Positions 33,004 through 40,493 of a stretch of 42,186 bases of DNA are shown here, piece by piece (within the stretch, counting starts at the first letter, position 1; every line of letters starts with the position of its first letter). Below the pieces are notes generated by a model. The model was not told the DNA's origin. It searched no databases and saw nothing but the letters and a program-made list of their open reading frames with translations. Source of the stretch: Treponema sp. (GTDB taxonomy: Bacteria; Spirochaetota; Spirochaetia; Treponematales; Treponemataceae). The translations under genes were made by a program, and so were the position numbers. Where the stretch lies: NCBI GenBank assembly GCA_024682655.1, contig JAIKYZ010000065.1, positions 1 through 42,186 of the forward strand. Reading direction: 5' to 3'.

Positions 33004-33441
33004 ATGAAAAAACTTTTAATGATATTTGCTATTCTTACAGCTTTTTCTACTGCTTGCCTTTTTGCTCAGGAAAATGAAGGCAATAAAAAGAATGAATCAA
33101 AATGGTCAACTTTGTCTTATGTAAATGTTCCTGTTTATAAGGTTCTTGAAGGTAAAGATGCTTATGTTGTAATTTATCAGAAAAATAAAACTGGAATTGG
33201 AAATGTGGTAATCCCAAAAAAATGGGCACATGGAAATCCTGAAGATCCTAGAAAATTAAAATTCAGAGCTGTAAATACTGCTAATTCTGCTTATCTTACA
33301 GTTGTAAAAAAAGAAGGGGAATTTAAGAGAGTAGTTCTTTCGGTTCCTATGTCAAAATCAAACGGTATCTGGGGACTTGCTGATTATCACAAAGATATTG
33401 AAGGTTCTGATAAAGATACTCTTGAAGAATTAGAGTTATAG
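33004..33441 (+). CDS. Small secreted protein, unknown function
   Basis: The product is 145 residues. A signal peptide (MKKLLMIFAILTAFSTACLFAQ) probably cleaves after LFA. Lipidation at the Cys is less likely because the usual -3 Leu is missing. The mature ~120 residues look beta-rich (VNVPVYKVLEGKDAYVVIYQKN, GNVVIPKKW, AYLTVVKK, RVVLSVPMS), as in a small periplasmic or outer-membrane barrel-like domain. AAGGAG lies before the ATG, a good promoter lies upstream, and a strong terminator follows, so it is a monocistronic, probably well-expressed gene. Confidence 0.78.
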   Translation: MKKLLMIFAILTAFSTACLFAQENEGNKKNESKWSTLSYVNVPVYKVLEGKDAYVVIYQKNKTGIGNVVIPKKWAHGNPEDPRKLKFRAVNTANSAYLTVVKKEGEFKRVVLSVPMSKSNGIWGLADYHKDIEGSDKDTLEELEL

Positions 33442-33460
33442 TTATATTATACAATAAATT

Positions 33461-33490
33461 AAGAGGGCAATTTAAAGCCCTCTTTTTTTT
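33461..33490 (+). terminator. Terminator after the secreted-protein gene
   Basis: AAGAGGGC/GCCCTCTT (33461-33468 with 33477-33484) followed by a run of Ts. nrnA starts 20 nt beyond and so needs read-through or a promoter here. Confidence 0.9.
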
Positions 33491-33509
33491 TGCATGGAGG
33501 AAGATTGAA

Positions 33510-34496
33510 ATGAAAGAAATTACTAAAGATGATTTGCAGAGCCTGAAAGATTTTATTGAGTCTCATGATTTTTTCTTCCTGGCAGGTCATAAAGAACCTG
33601 ATGGAGATTGTATAGCTTCCTGTTTTGGAGTTAAAGGAATCCTTGAACATTTTGGTAAAAAATATCAGATGTTAAATGCAGGACCTTTTAAGAGAAATGA
33701 AATTAAGGCCTTTGAAGATTTTTTCTCGCCAACAATGGAATTTTTGGATGATGAAGAAAGAAAAAAAACTGGTCTGATTATTGTTGACTGTTGTGAAGTT
33801 CCTCGTTTAGGTGATATTGACGGTGATTTTACAGGTCTTGATATTTTTGTAATTGATCATCATAAAACAGCAGGGTTTAGTGAAAATGCAAAAGGTTTTA
33901 TTGATGGAGAAGCTCCAGCCTGTGCTTTTTTAATTCAGCAGTTTTACGAAAATCTTGTTGGCCCTCTTGATAAAGAACTTGCGGATGTTTTATTTTTTGG
34001 ACTTTGTACCGATACCGGTTTCTTTAGATTCTTAAATGATTCTTCTCAGGCCGTATTTGAAGCAGCCGGAAGATTGGTTTCTTACGGAGTTGATCCTAGA
34101 AAAATCTATAATAAAATCAATTCAGGTAAACCTTATTCAACTAGAAAATTGCTTGGAGTTTTACTTGCAAAGGCAGAACGCTTTCTTGAAGGAAAACTTA
34201 TCATCACTTACGAAACCATGGAAGATACAAAACTTTACGGACAGGAGGGAAGAGATTCTGATGCCCTCTACCAGATGTTACTTTCTGTAAAAGATGTTGA
34301 GGCTGTTGTTTTCTTAAGACAGGAAACAGTTTCTTCTTGTACCGGAGGTTTTAGGTCTTTGGATAAGGTTGATGTTTCTGCTGTTGCTTCAAAATTTGGT
34401 GGTGGCGGTCATAAAAACGCTTCTGGAATGAGTTGTAATGGTAGGGTTGAAACTTTAATTCCTCAGATTGTAAAAGAATTTGCTAGAATAATGTAA
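33510..34496 (+). CDS. nrnA: DHH-family phosphoesterase, NrnA-like
   Basis: The product is 328 residues. Motifs: GHKEPDGDCIAS (His27, Asp31, Asp33), VDC (Asp93), IDHHKTAG (Asp116-His117-His118) and the DHHA1 substrate loop GGGGHKNASG (297-306). NrnA enzymes degrade short oligoribonucleotides and can dephosphorylate pAp, using Mn2+. Some relatives hydrolyse the c-di-GMP breakdown product pGpG or c-di-AMP linear forms, so it could finish c-di-GMP turnover here. GGAGG lies before the ATG. Confidence 0.92.
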   Translation: MKEITKDDLQSLKDFIESHDFFFLAGHKEPDGDCIASCFGVKGILEHFGKKYQMLNAGPFKRNEIKAFEDFFSPTMEFLDDEERKKTGLIIVDCCEVPRLGDIDGDFTGLDIFVIDHHKTAGFSENAKGFIDGEAPACAFLIQQFYENLVGPLDKELADVLFFGLCTDTGFFRFLNDSSQAVFEAAGRLVSYGVDPRKIYNKINSGKPYSTRKLLGVLLAKAERFLEGKLIITYETMEDTKLYGQEGRDSDALYQMLLSVKDVEAVVFLRQETVSSCTGGFRSLDKVDVSAVASKFGGGGHKNASGMSCNGRVETLIPQIVKEFARIM

Positions 34497-34519
34497 ATTT
34501 TTTCTAAGATTGAATATAG

Positions 34520-34560
34520 GCCGGGCTTTTAGCGTAATGCAGCTCCGGCAATTTTTTTTT
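34520..34560 (+). terminator. Terminator of nrnA lying inside the 3' end of nrdG
   Basis: GCCGG-GCT and AGCTCCGGC pair (one bulge) around a 13-nt loop and run into nine Ts. The loop and right arm belong to the last codons of the converging nrdG gene. Confidence 0.7.
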
Positions 34561-35278
34561 GCGCTAATTTTATAAGTTCCAGAGCTTCGCTTTCTGTGTA
34601 GGGAGATATTTTATCGTAATTTGGATCCAGGCAGTTTTTATTCATGAACTGGGCAAATTGCCAGCTGGCATCTTGGGGTAAAATTGAGGCAATGTATTCA
34701 ATATCTTCTTTTTCGACCAGGCCAGGAACTAAAACCGTTCTCCATTCCCGATTTTCTGGGGGATATTCTTTTATTAAATCAATAGATTCTTTAAGGACCT
34801 TTTCAAAAAACTCAACTTTCCCGTAAAGGGGAGATTTTTGCCCGCTGATAATACTTGCATATTTTTTTGGCTGGCATTTTATATCCATGGCAATAAAATC
34901 AGGTTTTAATTCCGGGTTTTCGATAAAAGTTTTTAATTTTCCGGGTAGAGTTCCGTTGGTGTCTATTTTTACTTTATAGCCTAATTCTTTGGCCTTTTTG
35001 ATAATTAGAGGAGTGTAGGGATTTAAGAGTGGTTCTCCGCCGCTGATAACAAAGCCCGAAAGTATTCCCTGCCTTTTTTCAAGATGATCAAAAACTTCCT
35101 GAATTGTGTTTAAATTATCCGGCCTTAGATTTTCTAAAACTAACTCTTTATTGTAACAATAGGGACAGCGGATATTACATCCTTTTAGAAAAAAAGAACC
35201 TGCAAGACGTCCGGGGTAATCAACGCAAGTGGTTTTTACCAGAACTCCTGCAGGTCTATTTAATGGTAATTCCTGCAT
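34529..35278 (-). CDS. nrdG: Radical SAM activase of the anaerobic ribonucleotide reductase
   Basis: The product is 249 residues. The radical SAM cluster CNIRCPYC (Cys34, Cys38, Cys41, CxxxCxxC) and SGGEP (79-83) are present. The N-terminus (VKTTCVDYPGRLAGSFFLKGC) is the standard NrdG-type start. It is longer than the ~155-residue E. coli protein and resembles the longer activases of other anaerobes. It would use S-adenosylmethionine and a [4Fe-4S] cluster to place the glycyl radical, here on the separate protein encoded at 35283. It starts 4 nt after that gene stops, so the two are tightly linked. Confidence 0.93.
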   Translation of the reverse strand: MQELPLNRPAGVLVKTTCVDYPGRLAGSFFLKGCNIRCPYCYNKELVLENLRPDNLNTIQEVFDHLEKRQGILSGFVISGGEPLLNPYTPLIIKKAKELGYKVKIDTNGTLPGKLKTFIENPELKPDFIAMDIKCQPKKYASIISGQKSPLYGKVEFFEKVLKESIDLIKEYPPENREWRTVLVPGLVEKEDIEYIASILPQDASWQFAQFMNKNCLDPNYDKISPYTESEALELIKLAQKKIAGAALR

Positions 35279-35282
35279 AAAA

Positions 35283-35846
35283 TTAAGCTTTTTCTGCTAC
35301 TAATTTAAATACACTTTCCAATTCTTCAACATTATGGCAGCGCTTTGTTTCCATTCCATCTGCATTATAAAAAATAACAGTTGGTGATGCACAAACTCCA
35401 TTTTTAGCAGCCTGAGCCAAACCTTCTTCTGTGTCTACATCAATAGACTTTCCTTCCATATCCAAATGAGACATAAAATCTTTTACTGGAGGACAATTTG
35501 GACAGGTTTTTCTTGTATAAAGTTCATAACTTACAGAAGAGTCCTGACAATTAATTTCAAGTGGGCTTTCTTGATTTTCCAGGTCTGTAATTTTTCTTTC
35601 TGCGATTTTTGAAGTCATTTCTGGTTTTTCAGAAAGTTCAAGATCTATACCGCTGTCTTCCAGAGTGAACATTTTTCTCTGATCATATTCATCTCTTTTT
35701 CCAGCGTTCCAGTGTTTTACTGCTCTGTAATATCCAACGATACGAGCGTAAACTTCGGTTTCTGTTCCATGTACATTTTCTAATTCGGCTTTAGTAGCTA
35801 AAATTTCTTTTTCTACCTCTGCCAGATTTCTTTTATTTGCCTGCAT
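35283..35846 (-). CDS. Stand-alone NrdD glycyl-radical domain fused to a glutaredoxin-like domain
   Basis: The product is 187 residues. Residues 1-27 are helical and charged. Residues 28-60 (TETEVYARIVGYYRAVKHWNAGKRDEYDQRKMF) match the extreme C-terminus of class III ribonucleotide reductases, with the predicted glycyl-radical residue Gly38 in RIVGYY. After a linker (61-103), residues ~105-187 form a glutaredoxin/thioredoxin-like domain with CPNC (115-118) and a cis-Pro motif ASPT (153-156). The large NrdD next door lacks this radical motif, so this protein is expected to complete it, and the redoxin half would reduce the active site. It has its own GGGAGGA ribosome-binding site, so it is a true split gene, not a frameshift. 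Confidence 0.85.
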   Translation of the reverse strand: MQANKRNLAEVEKEILATKAELENVHGTETEVYARIVGYYRAVKHWNAGKRDEYDQRKMFTLEDSGIDLELSEKPEMTSKIAERKITDLENQESPLEINCQDSSVSYELYTRKTCPNCPPVKDFMSHLDMEGKSIDVDTEEGLAQAAKNGVCASPTVIFYNADGMETKRCHNVEELESVFKLVAEKA

Positions 35847-35902
35847 CTTTATTAAATCCTCCCGAATTTATTAATTTCTTTTTATAATCTTAATTTAGCA
35901 AT

Positions 35903-38032
35903 TTATTTGTTAGAAGCAAGAATTTTTTCTTTTTCTTCTTCAAGTTTTTGTAATTTTTCTTTTAATGCCTTTTCTTTTTCGGCCTTACATTTTGGACATT
36001 CAAAGTGCTGGCCTGAAATATAGCCGTGAATCTTACAGATTGAATAAGTTGGTGAAATTGTAAAGAAAGGGATTCTGTACTTGTGGGAAATTGTTTTTAC
36101 AAGTTCTGCACAAGCCTTCCAGTCTTTAATTGCTTCTCCCATATAAACATGGAACATTGTTCCACCTGTATATTTTGTCTGCAAAGATTCCTGATGATCC
36201 AAAGCTTCAAAAACATCTGCAGTGTAATCAACTGGCAACTGAGATGAATTTGTATAGAATGGTTCTCTTGTTCCGCTTGTAATGATATCAGGGAACTGTT
36301 CTTTATCGTGTTTTGCAAGACGATAGGAAGTTGATTCTGCAGGTGTTGCTTCAAGATTGAATAAATCTCCGCTTTCTTCCTGATAATCCTGCATTCTTTC
36401 TCTCATATGCTGAAGAACATTTTCGGCAAAGGCTTTACCTTTTGGATCAGAAATATCTACCCCAAGGAAGTTTAGACAACATTCATTCATTCCGCAAAGA
36501 CCGATTGTATTAAAGTGATTTGTTAAAGTTTTAAGGTAACGGCGGGTGTATGGATAAAGTCCACCATCATAAAGTTTTTGAATTACCTTACGTTTAATAC
36601 AAAGACTTTCTTTAGCAAGATCCATTAAATAGTCCAGGCGTTTGTAGAATTGATTTTCGTCTTTTGCAAGGTATGCAATTTGTGGAAGATTGATTGTTAC
36701 AACCCCGATTGAACCTGTAAATTCATCGGCTCCAAAAAGTCCACCGCCACGTCTTCTAAGTTCACGTTTATCAAGCTGTAATCTACAGCACATAGATCTA
36801 ACATCACTTGGATTTAAATCTGAATTAACAAAGTTCTGGAAATTAGGTGTTCCGTATTGAGCTGTCATCTGGAAGAGAAGTTTTGCGTTATCACTGGTCC
36901 AGTCAAAATCTTTTGTGATGTTGTAAGTTGGAATTGGATAAGCAAATCCACGGCCTTCTGCATCACCTTCAATCATGATTTCAATAAAAACCTTGTTTAT
37001 TAAATTCATTTCTTCCTGGCAGTCACCGTAAGTAAAATCCTGTTCTTTTCCGCCAACAATTGCTTTTTTATTTTTTAAATCATCCGGGCAAACCCAGTCC
37101 AAGGTAATATTTGTAAAAGGAGCCTGAGAACCCCAGCGGCTAGGTGTATTAACTCCGTAAACATAACTTTGAATACACTGTCTTACCTGTTTTTCGTTGA
37201 GTTTATCGGTTCTTACAAAAGGGGCCAGATAAGTATCAAAAGAAGAAAAAGCCTGAGCCCCTGCCCATTCGTTTTGTAAAATGCCTAAAAAGTTTACAAT
37301 CTGATTTACAAGGGTAGAAAGGTGAGTTGCAGGTTTTGAGGTAATTTTATCTGGAACTCCGCCAAGTCCTTCTTTAATCAGCTGTCTTAAAGACCAGCCT
37401 GCACAATATCCGCTGAACATAGAAAGATCATGAATATGGAATGCACAAGTCTTGTGGGCTTCGGCAATTTCACTTGAATAAATATTGTCTAGCCAGTAGT
37501 TTGCTGTAATTGTTCCTGAATTGTGTAAAATCAATCCTCCAAGAGAAAAGTTTACATTAGCATTTTCGTGAACACGCCAGTCACTCTGGGCTAAATAACC
37601 GTCCATTGTTTTATTAATGTCCAGCATAAGTTTTTTAGTGTCACGGATTGCTTCATGTCGGGCTCTGTAAAGAATATAAGCCTTTGCAATTTCAACTTCT
37701 TTTTCTTCGATGAGAACACTTTCTACAATGTCTTGAATTTCTTCAATTGCTGGAATTGAATGTGCCCGGCTACCTGCAAGTCGCAATCTTAATTTTTCTT
37801 CAACTAAGTCAGTTAAATGAATTGCCTTATCAGGATCCTTTAATTTTGTTACTGCCTCTATGGCCTTGTTAATAGCTGTTTCGATTTTTGTTCTGTCGTA
37901 GTCAGCAATTACACCAGATCTTTTTACAACAGATTTAATAATTCCCTTTGTTTCTGAATCTGATTTGCTGCCTAAAAAACTTCTCCATTCTGGAAATACA
38001 GATTGTTCAGAAGCTTCTGACTGATTACTCAT
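35903..38032 (-). CDS. nrdD: Anaerobic ribonucleoside-triphosphate reductase, large part
   Basis: About 709 residues from the ATG at 38032. The GTG four codons upstream overlaps the ribosome-binding site GGTGGGGG. Residues ~35-125 are an ATP-cone (VVKRSGVIADYDRTKIETAINKAI...), which gives allosteric overall control. The barrel has HIHDLSMFSGYCAGWSL, GVNTPSRWGSQAPFTNITLDW and the finger-loop region RSMCCRLQLD. The C-terminus has a zinc site Cys666-x-x-His669 and Cys679-x-x-Cys682 (CKIHGY...CPKC). It then ends in a ~27-residue charged helix and stops, without the RVxGY glycyl-radical motif that normally follows. That motif is encoded next, at 35283. It makes dNTPs without oxygen. Confidence 0.93.
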   Translation of the reverse strand: MSNQSEASEQSVFPEWRSFLGSKSDSETKGIIKSVVKRSGVIADYDRTKIETAINKAIEAVTKLKDPDKAIHLTDLVEEKLRLRLAGSRAHSIPAIEEIQDIVESVLIEEKEVEIAKAYILYRARHEAIRDTKKLMLDINKTMDGYLAQSDWRVHENANVNFSLGGLILHNSGTITANYWLDNIYSSEIAEAHKTCAFHIHDLSMFSGYCAGWSLRQLIKEGLGGVPDKITSKPATHLSTLVNQIVNFLGILQNEWAGAQAFSSFDTYLAPFVRTDKLNEKQVRQCIQSYVYGVNTPSRWGSQAPFTNITLDWVCPDDLKNKKAIVGGKEQDFTYGDCQEEMNLINKVFIEIMIEGDAEGRGFAYPIPTYNITKDFDWTSDNAKLLFQMTAQYGTPNFQNFVNSDLNPSDVRSMCCRLQLDKRELRRRGGGLFGADEFTGSIGVVTINLPQIAYLAKDENQFYKRLDYLMDLAKESLCIKRKVIQKLYDGGLYPYTRRYLKTLTNHFNTIGLCGMNECCLNFLGVDISDPKGKAFAENVLQHMRERMQDYQEESGDLFNLEATPAESTSYRLAKHDKEQFPDIITSGTREPFYTNSSQLPVDYTADVFEALDHQESLQTKYTGGTMFHVYMGEAIKDWKACAELVKTISHKYRIPFFTISPTYSICKIHGYISGQHFECPKCKAEKEKALKEKLQKLEEEKEKILASNK

Positions 38033-38073
38033 TTTTTCCCCCACCTTTATGTTATTATATACTCAATTTTTAA

Positions 38074-38550
38074 TTAGTGCGATTCTTTTGAAGAAGTTCG
38101 CTTTAAATTCTTTACTTCTTTTATAAACTCATCAAGATTTTCAAAGTGCCTGTATACAGAAGCGAATCTGATATAAGCAACTTTATCTACCGAGTATAAT
38201 TTTTCCAGAACCAGTTCTCCCAATTCTGCAGTTGGAATCTCTCTTGATTCCTTGGCCTGTTTAATAGCCTCATCTTCAATATCAATACAAAGCTGTTCTA
38301 CCATACTTGTAGATATTGGTCTTTTTTCTAAAGCTCTCTCAATACCTTTTTCCAGTTTTGCTCTTTCAAAAGGTTGTCTTCTACCATCACTTTTTACAAC
38401 CATAAAAGGTTTTTCTTCAATTCTTTCATAGCTTGTGAATCTATAGCCACAGGCCATACATTCGCGTCGACGTCGTATACTTTCGCCATTTGCCATTGTT
38501 CTGGATTCAAGAACTTTGTCATCTAGATTACCACATGACGGACATCTCAT
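38074..38550 (-). CDS. nrdR: NrdR, transcriptional repressor of ribonucleotide reductase genes
   Basis: The product is 158 residues. The N-terminal zinc ribbon has MRCPSCGNLDDKVLESR...RRRRECMACGYRFTSYER (Cys3, Cys6, Cys31, Cys34). An ATP-cone follows (VVKSDGRRQPFERAKLEKGIERAL...). NrdR senses dATP/ATP and binds NrdR boxes upstream of nrd genes. It heads the nrdR-nrdD operon, with nrdD starting ~40 nt downstream, so it probably represses its own operon. A perfect 11-bp inverted repeat precedes it. Confidence 0.96.
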   Translation of the reverse strand: MRCPSCGNLDDKVLESRTMANGESIRRRRECMACGYRFTSYERIEEKPFMVVKSDGRRQPFERAKLEKGIERALEKRPISTSMVEQLCIDIEDEAIKQAKESREIPTAELGELVLEKLYSVDKVAYIRFASVYRHFENLDEFIKEVKNLKRTSSKESH

Positions 38551-38560
38551 AATTTTCCCT

Positions 38561-38591
38561 GAATAATAAAATTGTAGTGTTTTTATTATTC
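38561..38591. promoter_or_regulatory. Inverted repeat in the nrdR leader
   Basis: GAATAATAAAA (38561-38571) is repeated in inverse at 38581-38591 around TTGTAGTGT, between the predicted nrdR transcript start and its ATG. On the minus strand the centre reads ACACTACAA, which half-matches the NrdR box ACACWATATATWGTGT. It may be an operator or a 5' hairpin. Confidence 0.5.
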
Positions 38592-38599
38592 AAGTACCT

Positions 38600-38628
38600 A
38601 TATTAAACGCTAAATGTGGACCTTACAA
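38600..38628 (-). promoter_or_regulatory. Sigma-70 promoter of the nrdR-nrdD operon
   Basis: On the minus strand TTGTAA (38628-38623), 17-nt spacer, TAATAT (38605-38600). Start near 38593 places the inverted repeat directly at the 5' end of the message. Confidence 0.6.
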
Positions 38629-38665
38629 GTGAATTTTGAAAATAATCTTAAAAAAGTTGGAATTT

Positions 38666-40399
38666 TTAAAATTTGATAATTTTTTTGTCTTTAAATACTT
38701 TAAGAAAGTATAAAAGGAATAGAATAAATATTGTCCAAGGCAGCCAGTTTCCAAGTTTTGAGTAGATTGTTGGCATTCTTGAGTAAACTGGAACGTTGTA
38801 CCAGAAAGAATCGGCTGTAAAGAGAGGTAAATCTTTTAAAACCTTGGCTTTTGGATCTAAAACAACAGTATAACCGCCGTTGCAAACCCTAATCATAGGA
38901 GTTCTATATTCAATTGTTCTATAAGAAGAAACTACAAAATGCTGATATTCACTGGATTTTTTATTTGACCAGGAATCGTTTGTAAGATTTACAAAAAGTT
39001 CTGCGCCATTAAGGTAAAGTGGTCTCATAATATCCGGGAAGGCATCATCATAACAGATTGGAGTTGCAATTTTAACAGAGGCTCTTTGATTTTCAATTTT
39101 TTCTTCTTCATTTGCAGTCAGGTTAAGATTTATATTTTTTACAGCTGCTAAGCTTCTGTTTGGCTGATACATTGCAGGTATATCAAAAAGAACATACTGG
39201 TCACCTGGAGTCCATCCGTTTGAAATACCAATCACTTTGTTCATAAAGTTTTTGAGTTTTGGATACTCCATTCCTGGAATTGCTTCTGCAATAGGTACCA
39301 GATGGTTTTTACCGTAAACACCCCGGAAATTACCTTTCTGGTCAAAAACAATAGCAGAGTTGTAATAGATTTTATTTTTTTTGTCTTTTGTATAACTTCC
39401 ACCCGCAACAAGAGGAACTTTATTTTCTTTTATAAATTTAATTAAAGGCCTGTCTTTTGGATTTCTTGAGTAATGGCTATTTGCAGCAGGGAAAGAATAA
39501 CTTAAAGAACCTTCGCTCCATACAATTAAATGGGCCTCTTTTTGCAATTTATCCAGTTCTTTTAATTGATTTTCTGTAAGTTGCTGAGAAATTGTTATTG
39601 ACTGGGCATCGGTTGTAATATCCCAAGGGTCTATATTTTTTTGTACAGCAATAGTTGTAAGAAGTTTTTGTGGCTTTAATTTCTTTAATTCCCAGTATCC
39701 ACCGTGAATTAAAATTACTAAAAACAAAATTCCGGTAAGGCTGGCTGTAATTTTAAGGTCAAATAATTTATTTTTTTCAATTTTTTTCAGGTCTGGAAGA
39801 TTAGCAGCTTCTTCAAGTCCTTCTGCAAAAAGGGCATTTGTTAAGGCAAAAACAAAGGTAATTCCATAAGTGCCGGTGAAGGAAGCAATCTGCATTACGA
39901 TATTCCAGTTATAAATGGCAGTTGAAATTGTTCCCCAGGGATATCCAAGAAAACCACAGGATTTACACCATTCGTAGAGAGTATAAACACAAGCAAAATA
40001 TAAAATCTTAAAGGAAGTTGAATCAAAAAGCTTGTAGCGGTCTTTATTTTTTAATTCTTTGCTTGTGTCTGAATTAGCTGAATAAGGAAAATATAAAAAA
40101 AGTGCCAGACTTGCTCCGATGATTGCTGTTCCTAAAGCTGAGGCTCCCAGGGTTAATGCGGCAAAGTCCTTAAAGTTTGCAAGCCAGTAACTTGAATAAA
40201 GATGGGTACTGCCTGCCTGAAGGAATCCACAGAGATAAGCTTCTTTATAATTTCTACAGGATTTTATTGCAAAGTAATATGGAATAAGGCAAAAAAGTGC
40301 TAAAGCGGCACAACCAAATTTTAAATGTTCATTTGGAATTGCGTATCCAAGGAGTAGACCAGAAAAAACGGAATAAAAAACTTGTAAAATCAAAATCAT
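38666..40399 (-). CDS. lnt: Apolipoprotein N-acyltransferase
   Basis: The product is 577 residues. The N-terminal ~235 residues hold several membrane segments. The C-terminal periplasmic nitrilase-type domain has the catalytic triad Glu296 (VWSEGSLSY), Lys364 (YGKNHLVPIAE) and Cys449 (ICYDDAFPD). A final membrane helix is followed by a basic tail. Lnt N-acylates the terminal Cys of lipoproteins in the inner membrane, the last step of their maturation. At least three other lipoproteins are in this window. No clear ribosome-binding site precedes the ATG. Confidence 0.93.
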   Translation of the reverse strand: MILILQVFYSVFSGLLLGYAIPNEHLKFGCAALALFCLIPYYFAIKSCRNYKEAYLCGFLQAGSTHLYSSYWLANFKDFAALTLGASALGTAIIGASLALFLYFPYSANSDTSKELKNKDRYKLFDSTSFKILYFACVYTLYEWCKSCGFLGYPWGTISTAIYNWNIVMQIASFTGTYGITFVFALTNALFAEGLEEAANLPDLKKIEKNKLFDLKITASLTGILFLVILIHGGYWELKKLKPQKLLTTIAVQKNIDPWDITTDAQSITISQQLTENQLKELDKLQKEAHLIVWSEGSLSYSFPAANSHYSRNPKDRPLIKFIKENKVPLVAGGSYTKDKKNKIYYNSAIVFDQKGNFRGVYGKNHLVPIAEAIPGMEYPKLKNFMNKVIGISNGWTPGDQYVLFDIPAMYQPNRSLAAVKNINLNLTANEEEKIENQRASVKIATPICYDDAFPDIMRPLYLNGAELFVNLTNDSWSNKKSSEYQHFVVSSYRTIEYRTPMIRVCNGGYTVVLDPKAKVLKDLPLFTADSFWYNVPVYSRMPTIYSKLGNWLPWTIFILFLLYFLKVFKDKKIIKF

Positions 40400-40493
40400 T
40401 ATATTATTATTTAAAAAGCGTTATATTTTAAATATAGCGATGATATTTAATAATTTCAATAAATAAAAAAGGTTTTAAGGGGAAATCCAATTT

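Noticed and set aside
35840..35910. Frameshift in nrdD explaining the separate radical domain
   Set aside because: A stop codon, a 56-nt AT-rich gap and a strong ribosome-binding site with ATG lie between the two frames, and the lost and gained segments do not overlap as a simple indel would give.
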